Positions 1 to 8,212 are shown, counted from the first letter of the stretch. The stretch is DNA of 64,000 nt from Polynucleobacter wuianus (GCF_001659725.1 NZ_CP015922.1:806001-870000); one strand, 5' to 3'. Notes: generated from the sequence alone by a model not told the origin. Translations and numbers: made by a program.

Positions 1-362
1 TTTTGATCAATATTGCGCTGAATGATTAGGGTAGACGCCATGATCAATAAACCCAGTGGAATATAGATATGTAAAGCTACCCAAGCTACTAGGGCGGGGA
101 TAACGCCCCAAATCCATGCATTGCGATCAATCCAACGATCTCCACTAGGCGCTTTACCAAGAGTTTGCAAACTTGCACCCCAATGTAATGCGCCCATGAA
201 TGAAGTGATTACTGCGCCGTAACCAGCCAAAGACTCTGCGCTGAGGTAATTCAAGGGTGTAGGAGCAAGCTGAACTAGTAGTGCCAGTCCCACAAAAGGA
301 ATGAGACCTGCATATCCAAGCTTAAGGACAAGTGGTGTAATAGGATTGGTACTTGAGTTCAC
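1..362 (-). CDS. DUF3429 family inner-membrane protein (partial, 3' end outside window)
   Basis: The reverse complement from a GTG at 362 reads as an open frame with no stop down to base 1, so the C-terminus lies outside the window. The visible ~120 residues hold hydrophobic segments at about residues 12-32 (a LIPFVGLALL stretch), 38-56 (GAVITSFMGALHWG) and 75-95, the pattern of the small DUF3429 membrane family; its function is unknown. No ATG is available between the in-frame upstream TGA and the GTG, which decides the start. It follows the hydroxybutyryl-CoA dehydrogenase on the same strand after about 34 bp and may be cotranscribed. The family call rests on recognition of the GALHWG-type segment. 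Confidence 0.7.
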   Translation of the reverse strand, partial: MNSSTNPITPLVLKLGYAGLIPFVGLALLVQLAPTPLNYLSAESLAGYGAVITSFMGALHWGASLQTLGKAPSGDRWIDRNAWIWGVIPALVAWVALHIYIPLGLLIMASTLIIQRNIDQ

Positions 363-396
363 GTGAGCTTTGGGTGTTGAGTTGAATCAATAGAAA

Positions 397-1251
397 TTAT
401 TTATCGTAGGTGTAAACGCCGCGACCTGTTTTGCGTCCCAGGTAGCCTGCTGCAACCATTTCGCGCAAGAGTGGGCAAGGGCGATATTTAGAGTCACTGA
501 AGTTCTCAAAATATACTTCCATCACTGCGAGGCACGTATCCAAACCAATGAGGTCGGCTAAAGCGAGTGGGCCAATCGGTTGGTTACAGCCAAGTTTCAT
601 CCCGGCATCGATATCTTCTGGACTGGCTAAACCTTCTGAGAGCACAAAGAAGGCCTCGTTGATCATCGGTAACAAAATACGGTTCACCACAAAGCCTGGT
701 GAATTTTTCACAGTAATAGGCTCTTTACCAACGCGTTTGGCCATTTCAATAATGGCGGCATGTGTTTCATCGCTAGTTTGTAAGCCGCGAATCACCTCAA
801 CCAGCGCCATCAAGGGTGGCGGGTTAAAGAAGTGCATACCAATAAAGCGCGCTGGATTTGAATCGAGTGCCGCCAACTTGGTAATGGATAGCGATGAGGT
901 ATTAGTAGCAATGATGGTGTCTTTGCTCACAATCTCGTCAACTTGCTTGAGAATTTTTTCTTTGATAGCTTGATTCTCAGTGGCAGCTTCAATCACAAGA
1001 CCTAGCCCTTTGAAATCCGCGTAAGAAGTGCTCCCTTTAATGCGCTTGAGGGTGTCCTCCTTAGCTTCTGGTGTAAGCGTTTCTTTTTTCACAAGGCGAT
1101 CTAAGCTTTTGCTAATTTGATCAAGACCGCGTTGCACGGTAGCTTCATTGATATCAACCATGACAACATCTAGACCAGCAACAGCGCACACTTGTGCAAT
1201 GCCATTACCCATGGTGCCTGCACCAATTACACCAACTGACTGAATCTTCAT
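397..1251 (-). CDS. hbd: 3-hydroxybutyryl-CoA dehydrogenase
   Basis: Cytosolic NAD(P)-dependent oxidation of 3-hydroxyacyl-CoA to 3-oxoacyl-CoA, in butanoate/PHB or fatty-acid metabolism. The protein is 284 aa, the usual family length. It opens with a Rossmann GAGTMG motif at residues 10-15, has the conserved TNTSSLSI segment near 117-124, the catalytic His140 in GMHFFNPPP, and the C-terminal helical dimerisation domain ending GRKTGRGVYTYDK. The start at 1251 is preferred over an upstream in-frame ATG (1311) because an AAGGAA ribosome site sits just before it and the upstream start would add an unconserved 20-residue tail overlapping the GST gene. It lies 1 bp downstream of the GST gene. Confidence 0.93.
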   Translation of the reverse strand: MKIQSVGVIGAGTMGNGIAQVCAVAGLDVVMVDINEATVQRGLDQISKSLDRLVKKETLTPEAKEDTLKRIKGSTSYADFKGLGLVIEAATENQAIKEKILKQVDEIVSKDTIIATNTSSLSITKLAALDSNPARFIGMHFFNPPPLMALVEVIRGLQTSDETHAAIIEMAKRVGKEPITVKNSPGFVVNRILLPMINEAFFVLSEGLASPEDIDAGMKLGCNQPIGPLALADLIGLDTCLAVMEVYFENFSDSKYRPCPLLREMVAAGYLGRKTGRGVYTYDK

Positions 1252-1252
1252 C

Positions 1253-1993
1253 TTATTTCCTTCTTTGATACTGGGTTGATCCAAATAACTGCTCTCTAGC
1301 CTTGTCATCATGCAAGGGCTTGCGTAATGCGGTTAATACTTCGCACCCGCGTATTACGGCAGGGCGCTTACCAATCATTTCAAACCAACGTTTAAAATTG
1401 GGGTAATCGTTAATCTCAATTCCTTGATTCTTCCAATTACGGGTCCAGGGATAAATTGCCATATCGGCTATCGAATACGTTTTACCAGCCATGTAGGAAT
1501 TATCTTTCAGTTGGGTATCCAGCACTCCATATAGACGTTTTGCTTCATTGGTGTATCGATTAATAGCGTATTCAATTTTCTCAGGAGCATAGAGTCGGAA
1601 ATGGTGGTTTTGCCCAAGCATGGGGCCTAAGCCGCCCATTTGGAACATCAGCCATTGCAAGACTTCGTATTTACCTCGGGTGGTCTTTGGCAGAAACTTT
1701 CCTGTTTTAGCGGCCAAGTACAACAAGATGGCGCCAGATTCAAATACGCTAATGGGCTGCCCATCAGGCCCATGAGGATCTACAAGGGCGGGAATCTTAT
1801 TATTGGGGCTAATTTTTAAAAAGGCTTTAGCAAATTGATCACCCGCACCAATATCAATGGGATGTGCGAACCAATCTCTGCCTAAACGATAGCCACATTC
1901 TTCAAGCATGATGTGCACTTTGTGGCCATTTGGAGTGGGCCAGCTATAGACATCAATCACGTCTTTCGCTGAATGCAATTTTTTAGTAGTCAT
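1253..1993 (-). CDS. Nu-class glutathione S-transferase (YghU/YfcG-like)
   Basis: Predicted glutathione-dependent disulfide-bond reductase or peroxidase of the YghU/YfcG (Nu) group, 246 aa. The N-terminal thioredoxin-like domain carries the TPNGHKV motif (Thr20, Asn22), the residues known in this class to contact glutathione in place of the Tyr or Ser of other GSTs, and the ESGAILLYLA glutathione-gamma-glutamyl site. The C-terminal half is the all-helical GST domain with SIADMAIYPW. ATG 1993 fits the family N-terminus; a longer frame to 2068 would overlap the aminotransferase gene. It sits between the aminotransferase and hydroxybutyryl-CoA dehydrogenase genes, probably as one transcript. The substrate is unknown. 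Confidence 0.88.
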   Translation of the reverse strand: MTTKKLHSAKDVIDVYSWPTPNGHKVHIMLEECGYRLGRDWFAHPIDIGAGDQFAKAFLKISPNNKIPALVDPHGPDGQPISVFESGAILLYLAAKTGKFLPKTTRGKYEVLQWLMFQMGGLGPMLGQNHHFRLYAPEKIEYAINRYTNEAKRLYGVLDTQLKDNSYMAGKTYSIADMAIYPWTRNWKNQGIEINDYPNFKRWFEMIGKRPAVIRGCEVLTALRKPLHDDKAREQLFGSTQYQRRK

Positions 1994-2007
1994 AGGTCTC
2001 AGATCTT

Positions 2008-3204
2008 TTATAGAGGCTGCAAACGTTGCAGGGCGGAGGATAGTGTTTGTTCTTGTTTGGCAAAGCAAAAACGAATGACGCCAGACTCGGTGGTGTTTTC
2101 GTAAAAGGCAGACACGGGAATTGCGGCAACGCCAACTTCAGTGGTTAACCATTTACAAAATTCTGCCTCTGGTAATTTAGCTTCAGGAATTTTTAGGGCA
2201 GAGTAGTCCACACACTGAAAATAGGTTCCTGGTGTTGGCAACAATTTGAATTTTGTCTTCTCTAAGCCTGCTCTAAAGAAATCCCGTTTGGCTTGATAAA
2301 AAGCAGGCAGGTTTAAGTAATGTGATGCATTGGACAAATAAGATGCCAAGCCATATTGCATCGGTGTGTTTACTGTAAACACATTGAATTGATGAACCTT
2401 GCGAAACTCAGCAGTTAATGAGGCTGGGGCAGCTACATAGCCTACCTTCCAGCCTGTGACGTGATAAGTCTTGCCGAAACTTGAGATCAAGAAACTGCGC
2501 GCAGCCAATTCGGGGTGCGAAGCTACGCTGTGATGCTTTGCGCCGTCGTAGACCATATGTTCGTAGACTTCATCACTTAAGATCAAGGTGGAGGTATTTC
2601 TGACGATGTTTGCGAGCTGATCTAAATCAGACTTTTGCCAAACCATACCCGTTGGGTTGTGCGGCGTATTGATAATGAGTAAGCGCGTCTTTGGATTGAT
2701 TGCTTTTTGAAGGGCATCCCAAGGAATATTGTACGAGGCAACTTGTCCATTTATATCGCGCACCGCCTCTAGGGATACTGCGATCGTTTTTCCACCTGCT
2801 AATTCAATGGAAGGTCTATAACTATCATAAGCAGGCTCAATGATGATGACTTCATCGCCAGGGCTTACACAGGCCAGAATAGTGGTGAGAATTCCTTGGG
2901 TGCCGCCTGCAGTGATGGTGATCTCAGATTCAGGATCGTAATGGTGACCATATAAATTTTGAATCTTCTTCTGAACACCGTTGCGTAAATCCGCAACTCC
3001 AATCATGGGTGGATATTGATTGTGATCTGCCAACATTGCGTCATTGACTTTGGCAATCAAATGGCGATCGCATGGAAAGTCAGGGAAGCCTTGCCCCAAA
3101 TTAATCGCTTGATGTTTGGTTGCTAGCGCAGACATCACCGTAAAAATCGTTGTACCCACATTGGGCAGTCTACTTGGGAATGATGGGGTCCTGTGGGCGC
3201 TCAT
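2008..3204 (-). CDS. Class I/II PLP-dependent aminotransferase (methionine/kynurenine aminotransferase type)
   Basis: Fold-type I aminotransferase of about 398 aa, in the subgroup of E. coli YbdL (methionine aminotransferase) and kynurenine-oxoglutarate transaminase. It shows INLGQGFPDFPCD near residues 34-46, NPTG at 183-186, DEVYEH at 211-216, the Schiff-base lysine Lys245 in SSFGKTYHVTGWK, and the C-terminal arginine region GVIRFCFAK. The start is ATG 3204; a TTG four codons upstream is possible but needless. It is first in a minus-strand run with the GST and hbd genes, and its promoter region is shared with the divergent yaaA. Substrate specificity cannot be settled from sequence alone. 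Confidence 0.88.
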   Translation of the reverse strand: MSAHRTPSFPSRLPNVGTTIFTVMSALATKHQAINLGQGFPDFPCDRHLIAKVNDAMLADHNQYPPMIGVADLRNGVQKKIQNLYGHHYDPESEITITAGGTQGILTTILACVSPGDEVIIIEPAYDSYRPSIELAGGKTIAVSLEAVRDINGQVASYNIPWDALQKAINPKTRLLIINTPHNPTGMVWQKSDLDQLANIVRNTSTLILSDEVYEHMVYDGAKHHSVASHPELAARSFLISSFGKTYHVTGWKVGYVAAPASLTAEFRKVHQFNVFTVNTPMQYGLASYLSNASHYLNLPAFYQAKRDFFRAGLEKTKFKLLPTPGTYFQCVDYSALKIPEAKLPEAEFCKWLTTEVGVAAIPVSAFYENTTESGVIRFCFAKQEQTLSSALQRLQPL

Positions 3205-3228
3205 AAATGAAATCAAAAGGGCAAAATG

Positions 3229-3242
3229 AGCCCTGTAGGGCT
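3229..3242. promoter_or_regulatory. Dyad symmetric element AGCCCTGTAGGGCT between divergent genes
   Basis: Six-base arms AGCCCT and AGGGCT around a two-base centre, in the 97-bp gap between the aminotransferase gene (minus) and yaaA (plus). The position suits an operator for either gene, but on the plus strand the hairpin is followed by TTTT, so it could also be a weak terminator or chance. Confidence 0.3.
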
Positions 3243-3301
3243 TTTAGGCGGATAAATTCCGTAGTCGCTAGAATGGAACAAATACATATACAAATTGTGC
3301 C

Positions 3302-4078
3302 ATGCTGATCGTACTTTCACCCGCTAAATCCCTCGATTACAAGACCCCCGCCAAGGTCAAGTCTTTTACCTTGCCTGAGTTTGTCTCAGAATCAGCCAAG
3401 TTGATTGCTGATCTCAAGAAATTAGCCCCCCAAGACGTAGCAAAACTGATGGGTTTGTCTGACCAATTAGCTACCTTGAATGTTGGGCGCTACCGAGATT
3501 GGTCTAAGAAGTTCACCGCAGAAAATAGCAAGCCCGCAATCTATGCCTTTGATGGTGATGTCTACGATGGTTTTGACGTCAAAACTCTCAATGCCAAGGC
3601 AGTTGACTTTGCGCAAGATCACGTGCGCATTTTGTCTGGCTTATACGGTGCTTTAAGGCCACTCGATCTGATGCAGGCCTATCGCCTAGAAATGGGTACA
3701 TCCTTTAAGAACGCCAGAGGTAAGGATCTTTATGCCTTTTGGGGTAGCAGGGTGACCGACTCTTTGAAAAAGGTCTTGGATAAGCAAAAGAAGCCCGTCC
3801 TACTGAATTTAGCATCCGAAGAGTATTTCAAGGTCTTGCAACCAAAGGAGTTGGGTTGCCCGGTAATTGCGCCAGTCTTTCAGGATGCCAAGGATGGTAA
3901 GTACAAGATTATTTCCTTCTATGCCAAGCGAGCCCGTGGCTTAATGGCAAGATATGTCGTAGAGAATCGGATTACTGATCCGGCAGATTTAAAAGGGTTT
4001 AATTTGGACGGTTATAAATACTATGCAACAGAATCTAAACCCGATAAGCCTATTTTTAGACGGGCAGAGAAAAAATAA
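3302..4078 (+). CDS. yaaA: Peroxide stress resistance protein YaaA
   Basis: 258 aa, full length for the YaaA (DUF328/UPF0246) family. The start MLIVLSPAKSLDY is the family signature, followed by the conserved LSGLYGALRPLDLMQAYRLEMG block (in two parts, residues ~103-124) and NLASEEYF near 172. In E. coli YaaA limits intracellular iron and protects DNA and protein from hydrogen peroxide, and is known to bind DNA; the same role is inferred here. The stop codon TAA overlaps the ATG of the next gene by one base, which suggests translational coupling with the DUF2863 gene. Confidence 0.95.
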   Translation: MLIVLSPAKSLDYKTPAKVKSFTLPEFVSESAKLIADLKKLAPQDVAKLMGLSDQLATLNVGRYRDWSKKFTAENSKPAIYAFDGDVYDGFDVKTLNAKAVDFAQDHVRILSGLYGALRPLDLMQAYRLEMGTSFKNARGKDLYAFWGSRVTDSLKKVLDKQKKPVLLNLASEEYFKVLQPKELGCPVIAPVFQDAKDGKYKIISFYAKRARGLMARYVVENRITDPADLKGFNLDGYKYYATESKPDKPIFRRAEKK

Positions 4079-5289
4079 TGGCCGTACATCGCACTAAACC
4101 CTCTCAGCGCAGCTCCCCAGAAGTCGAAAAGCTGGTAGCAGATGCTATTTCTTTGGCAGCCTCAGGCAGTCAAGTTGAAGATCGTTTTTGGGAAGAGCGT
4201 CTGAATGTACGCTTGATGCGTTTGCTTAAAAGTCAAAATCAAAATGTGATTGATGCAGCCCTAGATCAAACCTTTCGTATCAACACGGTTGCCTTTGAAG
4301 TCTTGGCTGACATTGCCGAGACTTTGGCGGAGTCGCTCAAGATGGAGCATGAGGGTCAGCAGTGGGATGTCTTGCTATTGGCTATGCCCATCGTCGCGCA
4401 TACTCGTTACCAAATTCCGTCTGGACCATTGCCTGCCAGTTTGATTGAGTCCACGGCAGGCGCTTTACATGCCGCTATTGCTGCGACTGATACGCGCTTG
4501 GCGATTGTTCCTTGGCTTTACAGTATCGACCAGATGCCACATTCACATTGTCAAACGCGTGTTCTCACAGAAGCCCTAGCGACCGCTGCGATCTCAGGTA
4601 AAGATGTCAAGCTTGAGCTGCGCGATATGTCTGAGACGATTGCAGTGTTAGCCGATCCTCGTTTTGTTATTGCCGCATTAAGTGCGCCTAGTGGATCACC
4701 GATTTTTAAATGGCAAGAAGAATCCCCTGCGCGACAAGAACGCGGCGTGAGTTTGATTGGTTGGCAAAATGCTATGCAAGAACCTATCGCCTCAATGCTT
4801 CCCGGTTGCGAATTTGAACTTCTTTTGCCGGAGGCGTATTTCACAAATTGCCGCTTGGCAGATAAGCATGTGCGCCCATTAAGTATTCGCGCAGCCGTAA
4901 ATTTCCTAGAAAGCACGCTAGGCATTCTCCCTGCCGGCCTATCTTGTGTGGTTGGCGCCTTTGGTGAAGAGCAAGCTGATGAATACCGTATCTCCTTTAG
5001 CGCTAAGGGATCATCAGAGATCATGTACGGTGTGATCTGGCCTTTATATGATCGCGAGAGCGTTGCGAGTGATGCACTCAATGATTTATCGGATGACGAG
5101 AGCCCAATTAAGAAAATCTGTGATGCTTTGCATGATGCTGGAGTGGAGGATGTCTTCCGTCATGCAATGTTATTTGATCCAGAGCTCTGTGATGACTGTG
5201 GTGCACCGCTATTTCCGGACCGCTCAGGCGAGGCTGTGCACGCAGAGATGCCTGAAGACACGCCAACCCAGCAACCACTCTTTCATTGA
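4078..5289 (+). CDS. DUF2863 family protein
   Basis: 403-aa protein of the DUF2863 family, common in Burkholderiales and of unknown function. No signal peptide or membrane helix is evident, so it is probably cytosolic. The N-terminal ~110 residues look helical (VEDRFWEERLNVRLMRLL). The C-terminal end has a CDDCGAPLFPD segment (two Cys spaced CxxC, about residues 369-372), which could bind metal or be redox-active; that is inference. It overlaps yaaA by one base and is closed by a strong terminator 20 bp downstream, so yaaA-DUF2863 is likely a two-gene operon. Confidence 0.8.
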   Translation: MAVHRTKPSQRSSPEVEKLVADAISLAASGSQVEDRFWEERLNVRLMRLLKSQNQNVIDAALDQTFRINTVAFEVLADIAETLAESLKMEHEGQQWDVLLLAMPIVAHTRYQIPSGPLPASLIESTAGALHAAIAATDTRLAIVPWLYSIDQMPHSHCQTRVLTEALATAAISGKDVKLELRDMSETIAVLADPRFVIAALSAPSGSPIFKWQEESPARQERGVSLIGWQNAMQEPIASMLPGCEFELLLPEAYFTNCRLADKHVRPLSIRAAVNFLESTLGILPAGLSCVVGAFGEEQADEYRISFSAKGSSEIMYGVIWPLYDRESVASDALNDLSDDESPIKKICDALHDAGVEDVFRHAMLFDPELCDDCGAPLFPDRSGEAVHAEMPEDTPTQQPLFH

Positions 5290-5308
5290 GTGATGCAGTG
5301 AAATAAAT

Positions 5309-5337
5309 AAAAAAGCCGAGGATCTCTCGGCTTTTTT
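5309..5337. terminator. Bidirectional intrinsic terminator
   Basis: Perfect 12-bp stem AAAAAAGCCGAG / CTCGGCTTTTTT with a 5-base loop GATCT. The T run on one strand and the A run on the other allow it to stop both the yaaA-DUF2863 transcript and the converging minus-strand transcript of the MliC-like gene. Confidence 0.92.
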
Positions 5338-5356
5338 ATTAAGTACTACTTAAATC

Positions 5357-5734
5357 TTAGTTTTGTACAAAAGGCTCTGCGCCTGCAAACAAATGCGGTA
5401 ATTTACCTGACTTCATTTCTGCCGTTTGACAGAAATCCGCTAGGCGATTACCCGTTTTGATATTGAACAACATTGCCTTGTTACCAAGCACTACCAGGTC
5501 ATGGCCAGTATCAGTATTTTTGTAGCGAAGGCTACCCGGCAATGAATTCTGACGATCTAAATCGTAGGTCTTTGTTTCCCAAGTCAGACGAATTTTTTCC
5601 ATTGAGCCAGTAGTTTTGAACTGTTTGCTTTCGCTGCAGGTCCAAGTAAATACTTCTTCATTAGCCGCAGATACATGTGCAGCACCAAAGAGAGCTACAA
5701 CAGTGAGGCTAATACTAAGAAGAAATTTGTTCAT
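5357..5734 (-). CDS. Small secreted/periplasmic protein, MliC-like
   Basis: 125 aa with a clear Sec signal peptide (MNKFLLSISL, hydrophobic core, cleavage near A23 in HVSA-AN). The mature part has two cysteines, C33 in FTWTC and C102 in LADFCQ, and a beta-rich middle with a Leu-Pro-Gly-Ser-Leu-Arg-Tyr run, a layout like the MliC/PliC lysozyme-inhibitor domain (Cys at the start, SGxxY, KAxL, Cys at the end). The match is by eye and incomplete; a hypothetical periplasmic protein is the safe call. It lies 17 bp downstream of mdh on the same strand, ahead of the shared terminator. Confidence 0.6.
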   Translation of the reverse strand: MNKFLLSISLTVVALFGAAHVSAANEEVFTWTCSESKQFKTTGSMEKIRLTWETKTYDLDRQNSLPGSLRYKNTDTGHDLVVLGNKAMLFNIKTGNRLADFCQTAEMKSGKLPHLFAGAEPFVQN

Positions 5735-5751
5735 GTACTGTCCTAATTTAA

Positions 5752-6741
5752 TTAAGAGAGCAAGTGCTTAACGCCAGCTTGCTCTTCAAGCAATTCATTC
5801 AAAGTATGAGTCATACGCTCACGTGAGAACTCATCGATCTCTAAGCCTTCGATCATTTTGTACTCGCCGTTTTCACATGTTACAGGGAAGCCATAAATCA
5901 CTTCTGCAGGAATGCCATATTCGCCTTTAGAAGGAATGCCCATGGTGACCCATTTGCCATTCGTACCAAGAACCCAGTCGTGAATGTGGTCAATTGCAGC
6001 ATTAGCCGCAGAGGCTGCAGAAGAAAGACCGCGCGCATCAATAATTGCTGCACCACGCTTACCAACAGTGGGAATGAACACGTCTTTGTTCCATGCCGCA
6101 TCGTTGATTGAATCTTTAACAGACTTACCGTCAACAGTAGCAAAGCGATAGTCCGGGTACATCGTTGGGCTGTGGTTGCCCCAAACAACCAACCTCTCAA
6201 TCCCAGCAACTGGCTTGTTTAGCTTGGTGGCCAATTGTGAGAGGGCGCGGTTGTGATCAAGACGTAACATCGCTGTAAAGTTTTTCGCAGGAATATCTGG
6301 AGCAGATTTCATTGCAATGTAAGCATTGGTGTTTGCTGGGTTACCAACAACTAATACTTTGACAGTCTTCTTTGCGACGGCATTTAATGCTTTACCTTGA
6401 GCAGTAAAAATTTGCGCGTTAGCGGAGAGTAAATCTTTACGCTCCATGCCAGGACCACGAGGACGTGCGCCAACCAAGAGGGCAACATCAATATCTTTAA
6501 ATGCGGTCAATGGATCAGAGTGAGCCGTAACGCCAGCCAATAATGGGAATGCGCAGTCCTCTAACTCCATGATCACGCCGGCAAGGGCCTTTTGAGCTTT
6601 TTCGTCTGGAATTTCAAGCAATTGCAGAATCACGGGCTGATCCTTGCCCAAAAGGTCGCCATTGGCGATGCGGAATAGAAGGGAATAACCGATTTGACCG
6701 GCTGCACCGGTTACGGCGACACGCATTGGGGCTTTTGCCAT
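5752..6741 (-). CDS. mdh: Malate dehydrogenase
   Basis: NAD-dependent oxidation of malate to oxaloacetate in the TCA cycle. 329 aa, the length of the homodimeric cytosolic-type (MDH type 2) enzyme of proteobacteria. The Rossmann motif TGAAGQIG is at residues 11-18, substrate arginines lie in GARPRGPGMERKD (~91-103), the LDHNRA motif carries Asp162, and the catalytic His190 lies in VVWGNHSPTMYPD. ATG 6741 follows a purine-rich AGAGGAAGG site. It faces the GntR regulator divergently across 158 bp with a palindrome between them, so it may belong to the same TCA regulon as sdhCDAB-gltA. Confidence 0.97.
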   Translation of the reverse strand: MAKAPMRVAVTGAAGQIGYSLLFRIANGDLLGKDQPVILQLLEIPDEKAQKALAGVIMELEDCAFPLLAGVTAHSDPLTAFKDIDVALLVGARPRGPGMERKDLLSANAQIFTAQGKALNAVAKKTVKVLVVGNPANTNAYIAMKSAPDIPAKNFTAMLRLDHNRALSQLATKLNKPVAGIERLVVWGNHSPTMYPDYRFATVDGKSVKDSINDAAWNKDVFIPTVGKRGAAIIDARGLSSAASAANAAIDHIHDWVLGTNGKWVTMGIPSKGEYGIPAEVIYGFPVTCENGEYKMIEGLEIDEFSRERMTHTLNELLEEQAGVKHLLS

Positions 6742-6839
6742 TACTAATAACTCCAGAGGAAGGTTAAGAGGGTTGATTAATGAAAACTTTTCTATTATCC
6801 ATTCAAGTGTAGGGACTTTAGCTTTACACTGTCAATGAC

Positions 6840-6853
6840 GTCTTATATAAGAC
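6840..6853. promoter_or_regulatory. Perfect 14-bp palindrome GTCTTATATAAGAC, probable GntR operator
   Basis: A perfect inverted repeat in the mdh/gntR divergent intergenic region. GntR-superfamily regulators typically bind short palindromes flanked by GT...AC, and the adjacent gene encodes such a regulator, so autoregulation and control of mdh are inferred. Confidence 0.6.
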
Positions 6854-6899
6854 TAGAATTACTCAGAATTTTATCCAATTGAAGTCCTGTGGAGTTAAT

Positions 6900-7637
6900 T
6901 TGTCAGAAGTAAATTTGCCTATCGCCTCATTTAGCCCTCTGTATGAACAGATTAAGGTAATGATTTTGGCTAGTCTGCAAGCGGCCGAATGGTTGCCGGG
7001 GGCACCCATTCCCAGTGAAATAGAGCTTGCGGCACGCTATGCGGTGAGCCAAGGTACTGTTCGTAAGGCAATTGATGAACTGGCTGCTCAAAATCTCCTA
7101 GTAAGACGTCAGGGTAAGGGCACTTTTGTTGCCACCCATCAAGAAGATGACTGGCAGTATCGTTTCTTACGCCTGGCGCCAGACTCAGGAGAAAAGTTTC
7201 ATCTAACTAATCAATTTTTGGTCTGCCAAAGGACCAAGGCTAGTGCCTACATAGCTAATTTGCTTAAATTAAAGGCAGGTGACCCTGTCATTTATATTGA
7301 TCGAATTCAGAGCTTTGCTGGCCAACCCGTTGTTTTTGAAGAGATTTGGCTTCCCTGTACGCGATTTAAGGATCTTGATCTAGAAATCTTGAATGAGTGG
7401 CATGGGCCGGTTTATGCCCTCTATGAGAGTAAATACGCCACCCATATGGTCCGGGCAGAGGAAAAAATCAAAGCCGTTGCTGCTGATGAGGCGTTGGCAA
7501 AGCATCTTAAGCTGGCGGTTGGTGCACCGCTACTTTCAGTAGAGCGAGTGGCCTTCACCTACGGGAATAAACCAGTAGAAATTCGGCACGCAAGATACGA
7601 CACTTCTGAGCAGCATTATGAAAATAAATTGAACTGA
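6900..7637 (+). CDS. GntR family transcriptional regulator (HutC subfamily), probable TCA-cycle regulator
   Basis: About 245 aa from TTG 6900, with GGAG five bases upstream; a TTG at 6879 in frame is the alternative. The N-terminal winged helix (SPLYEQIKVMI, then IPSEIELAARYAVSQGTVRKA, then RRQGKGTFV) is a canonical GntR domain over about residues 10-77. The remainder is a UbiC-like (UTRA) effector domain of the HutC subfamily (AGDPVIYIDRIQSFAGQPVVFEEIWLP, given here in pieces, and ending VEIRHARYDTSEQHY). It sits between divergent mdh and the sdhCDAB-gltA run with a palindrome at its promoter, so control of these TCA genes is likely. The effector is unknown. Confidence 0.85.
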   Translation: MSEVNLPIASFSPLYEQIKVMILASLQAAEWLPGAPIPSEIELAARYAVSQGTVRKAIDELAAQNLLVRRQGKGTFVATHQEDDWQYRFLRLAPDSGEKFHLTNQFLVCQRTKASAYIANLLKLKAGDPVIYIDRIQSFAGQPVVFEEIWLPCTRFKDLDLEILNEWHGPVYALYESKYATHMVRAEEKIKAVAADEALAKHLKLAVGAPLLSVERVAFTYGNKPVEIRHARYDTSEQHYENKLN

Positions 7638-7649
7638 ACTTATCCGTAA

Positions 7650-7687
7650 AACCCCTTTTTAACCCCTATAAACCCTTAAAAACCCCC
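7650..7687. repeat. Four helically phased AACCC(C) direct repeats upstream of sdhC
   Basis: AACCCC at 7650, AACCCC at 7661, AACCC at 7671 and AACCCCC at 7681, spaced 11, 10 and 10 bp, i.e. on one face of the helix. The A-rich runs between them are equally phased, which could bend the DNA. The array lies in the 131-bp gap before sdhC. Confidence 0.7.
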
Positions 7688-7714
7688 ACTAGCCTCAAGG
7701 TTTCCAATAGAATA

Positions 7715-7729
7715 TGTTGCGACACAACA
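7715..7729. promoter_or_regulatory. Inverted repeat TGTTG-N5-CAACA in the sdhC promoter region
   Basis: Five-base arms around CGACA, 40 bp before the sdhC start and directly after a possible -10 box TAGAAT (7708-7713). The position suits an operator or initial transcribed element; arms this short may be chance. Confidence 0.3.
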
Positions 7730-7768
7730 AAATCACACTGAACCTCCACCCAAAGATAGAGATTACCC

Positions 7769-8188
7769 ATGGTTGAAGCACAGCAAAATGTAAAAAAAGA
7801 TAGACCGGTTTACCGCAATATTGGTCTAGCCCAGTTGATTAAATACCGCCTTCCTTGGGCAGGAAAAGTTTCGATTCTTCACCGCATCAGCGGTGCAGTA
7901 TTGTTCCTTCTACTGCCATTTATTTTGTATCTCTTTGATCAGAGCTTAGCTTCAGAGCTTAGCTACCAAAAATTTCAAGCCTTTACTGGCAACATCTTGG
8001 TAAAAATTATTTGCCTAGGTTTGATCTGGTGTTTCTTGCACCACTTCTGTGCTGGCATCCGCTATCTCTTGCTCGATTTGGAAATTGGTGTAGAGAAGTC
8101 AGAGTCCAATCGTTCGGCCATCATCGTGTTGATTGTTGGTATCGCTCTGACTGCAGTAGTCGGTCTTAAATTATTTGGCTTGTACTAA
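7769..8188 (+). CDS. sdhC: Succinate dehydrogenase cytochrome b556 subunit
   Basis: Membrane anchor subunit SdhC of complex II, 139 aa, which binds heme b and ubiquinone together with SdhD. The family motif RPVYRNIGLAQLIKYRLPW opens the protein, HRISG near residues 38-42 leads into the first membrane helix (AVLFLLLPFILYLF), a second helix precedes HHFCAGIRYLLLD, where the heme-ligand histidine of the family lies, and the third helix is at the C-terminus (IIVLIVGIALTAVVGLKLF). It is first of sdhCDAB, followed by sdhD after 24 bp. Confidence 0.95.
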   Translation: MVEAQQNVKKDRPVYRNIGLAQLIKYRLPWAGKVSILHRISGAVLFLLLPFILYLFDQSLASELSYQKFQAFTGNILVKIICLGLIWCFLHHFCAGIRYLLLDLEIGVEKSESNRSAIIVLIVGIALTAVVGLKLFGLY

Positions 8189-8212
8189 GCGCACATCACT
8201 TAAGGAAATTTC

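Noticed and set aside
4551..5081. Long open frame (176 codons) on the minus strand inside the DUF2863 gene
   Set aside because: It lies wholly opposite a well-supported gene, has no recognisable domain and no ribosome site; it is a shadow of codon bias.
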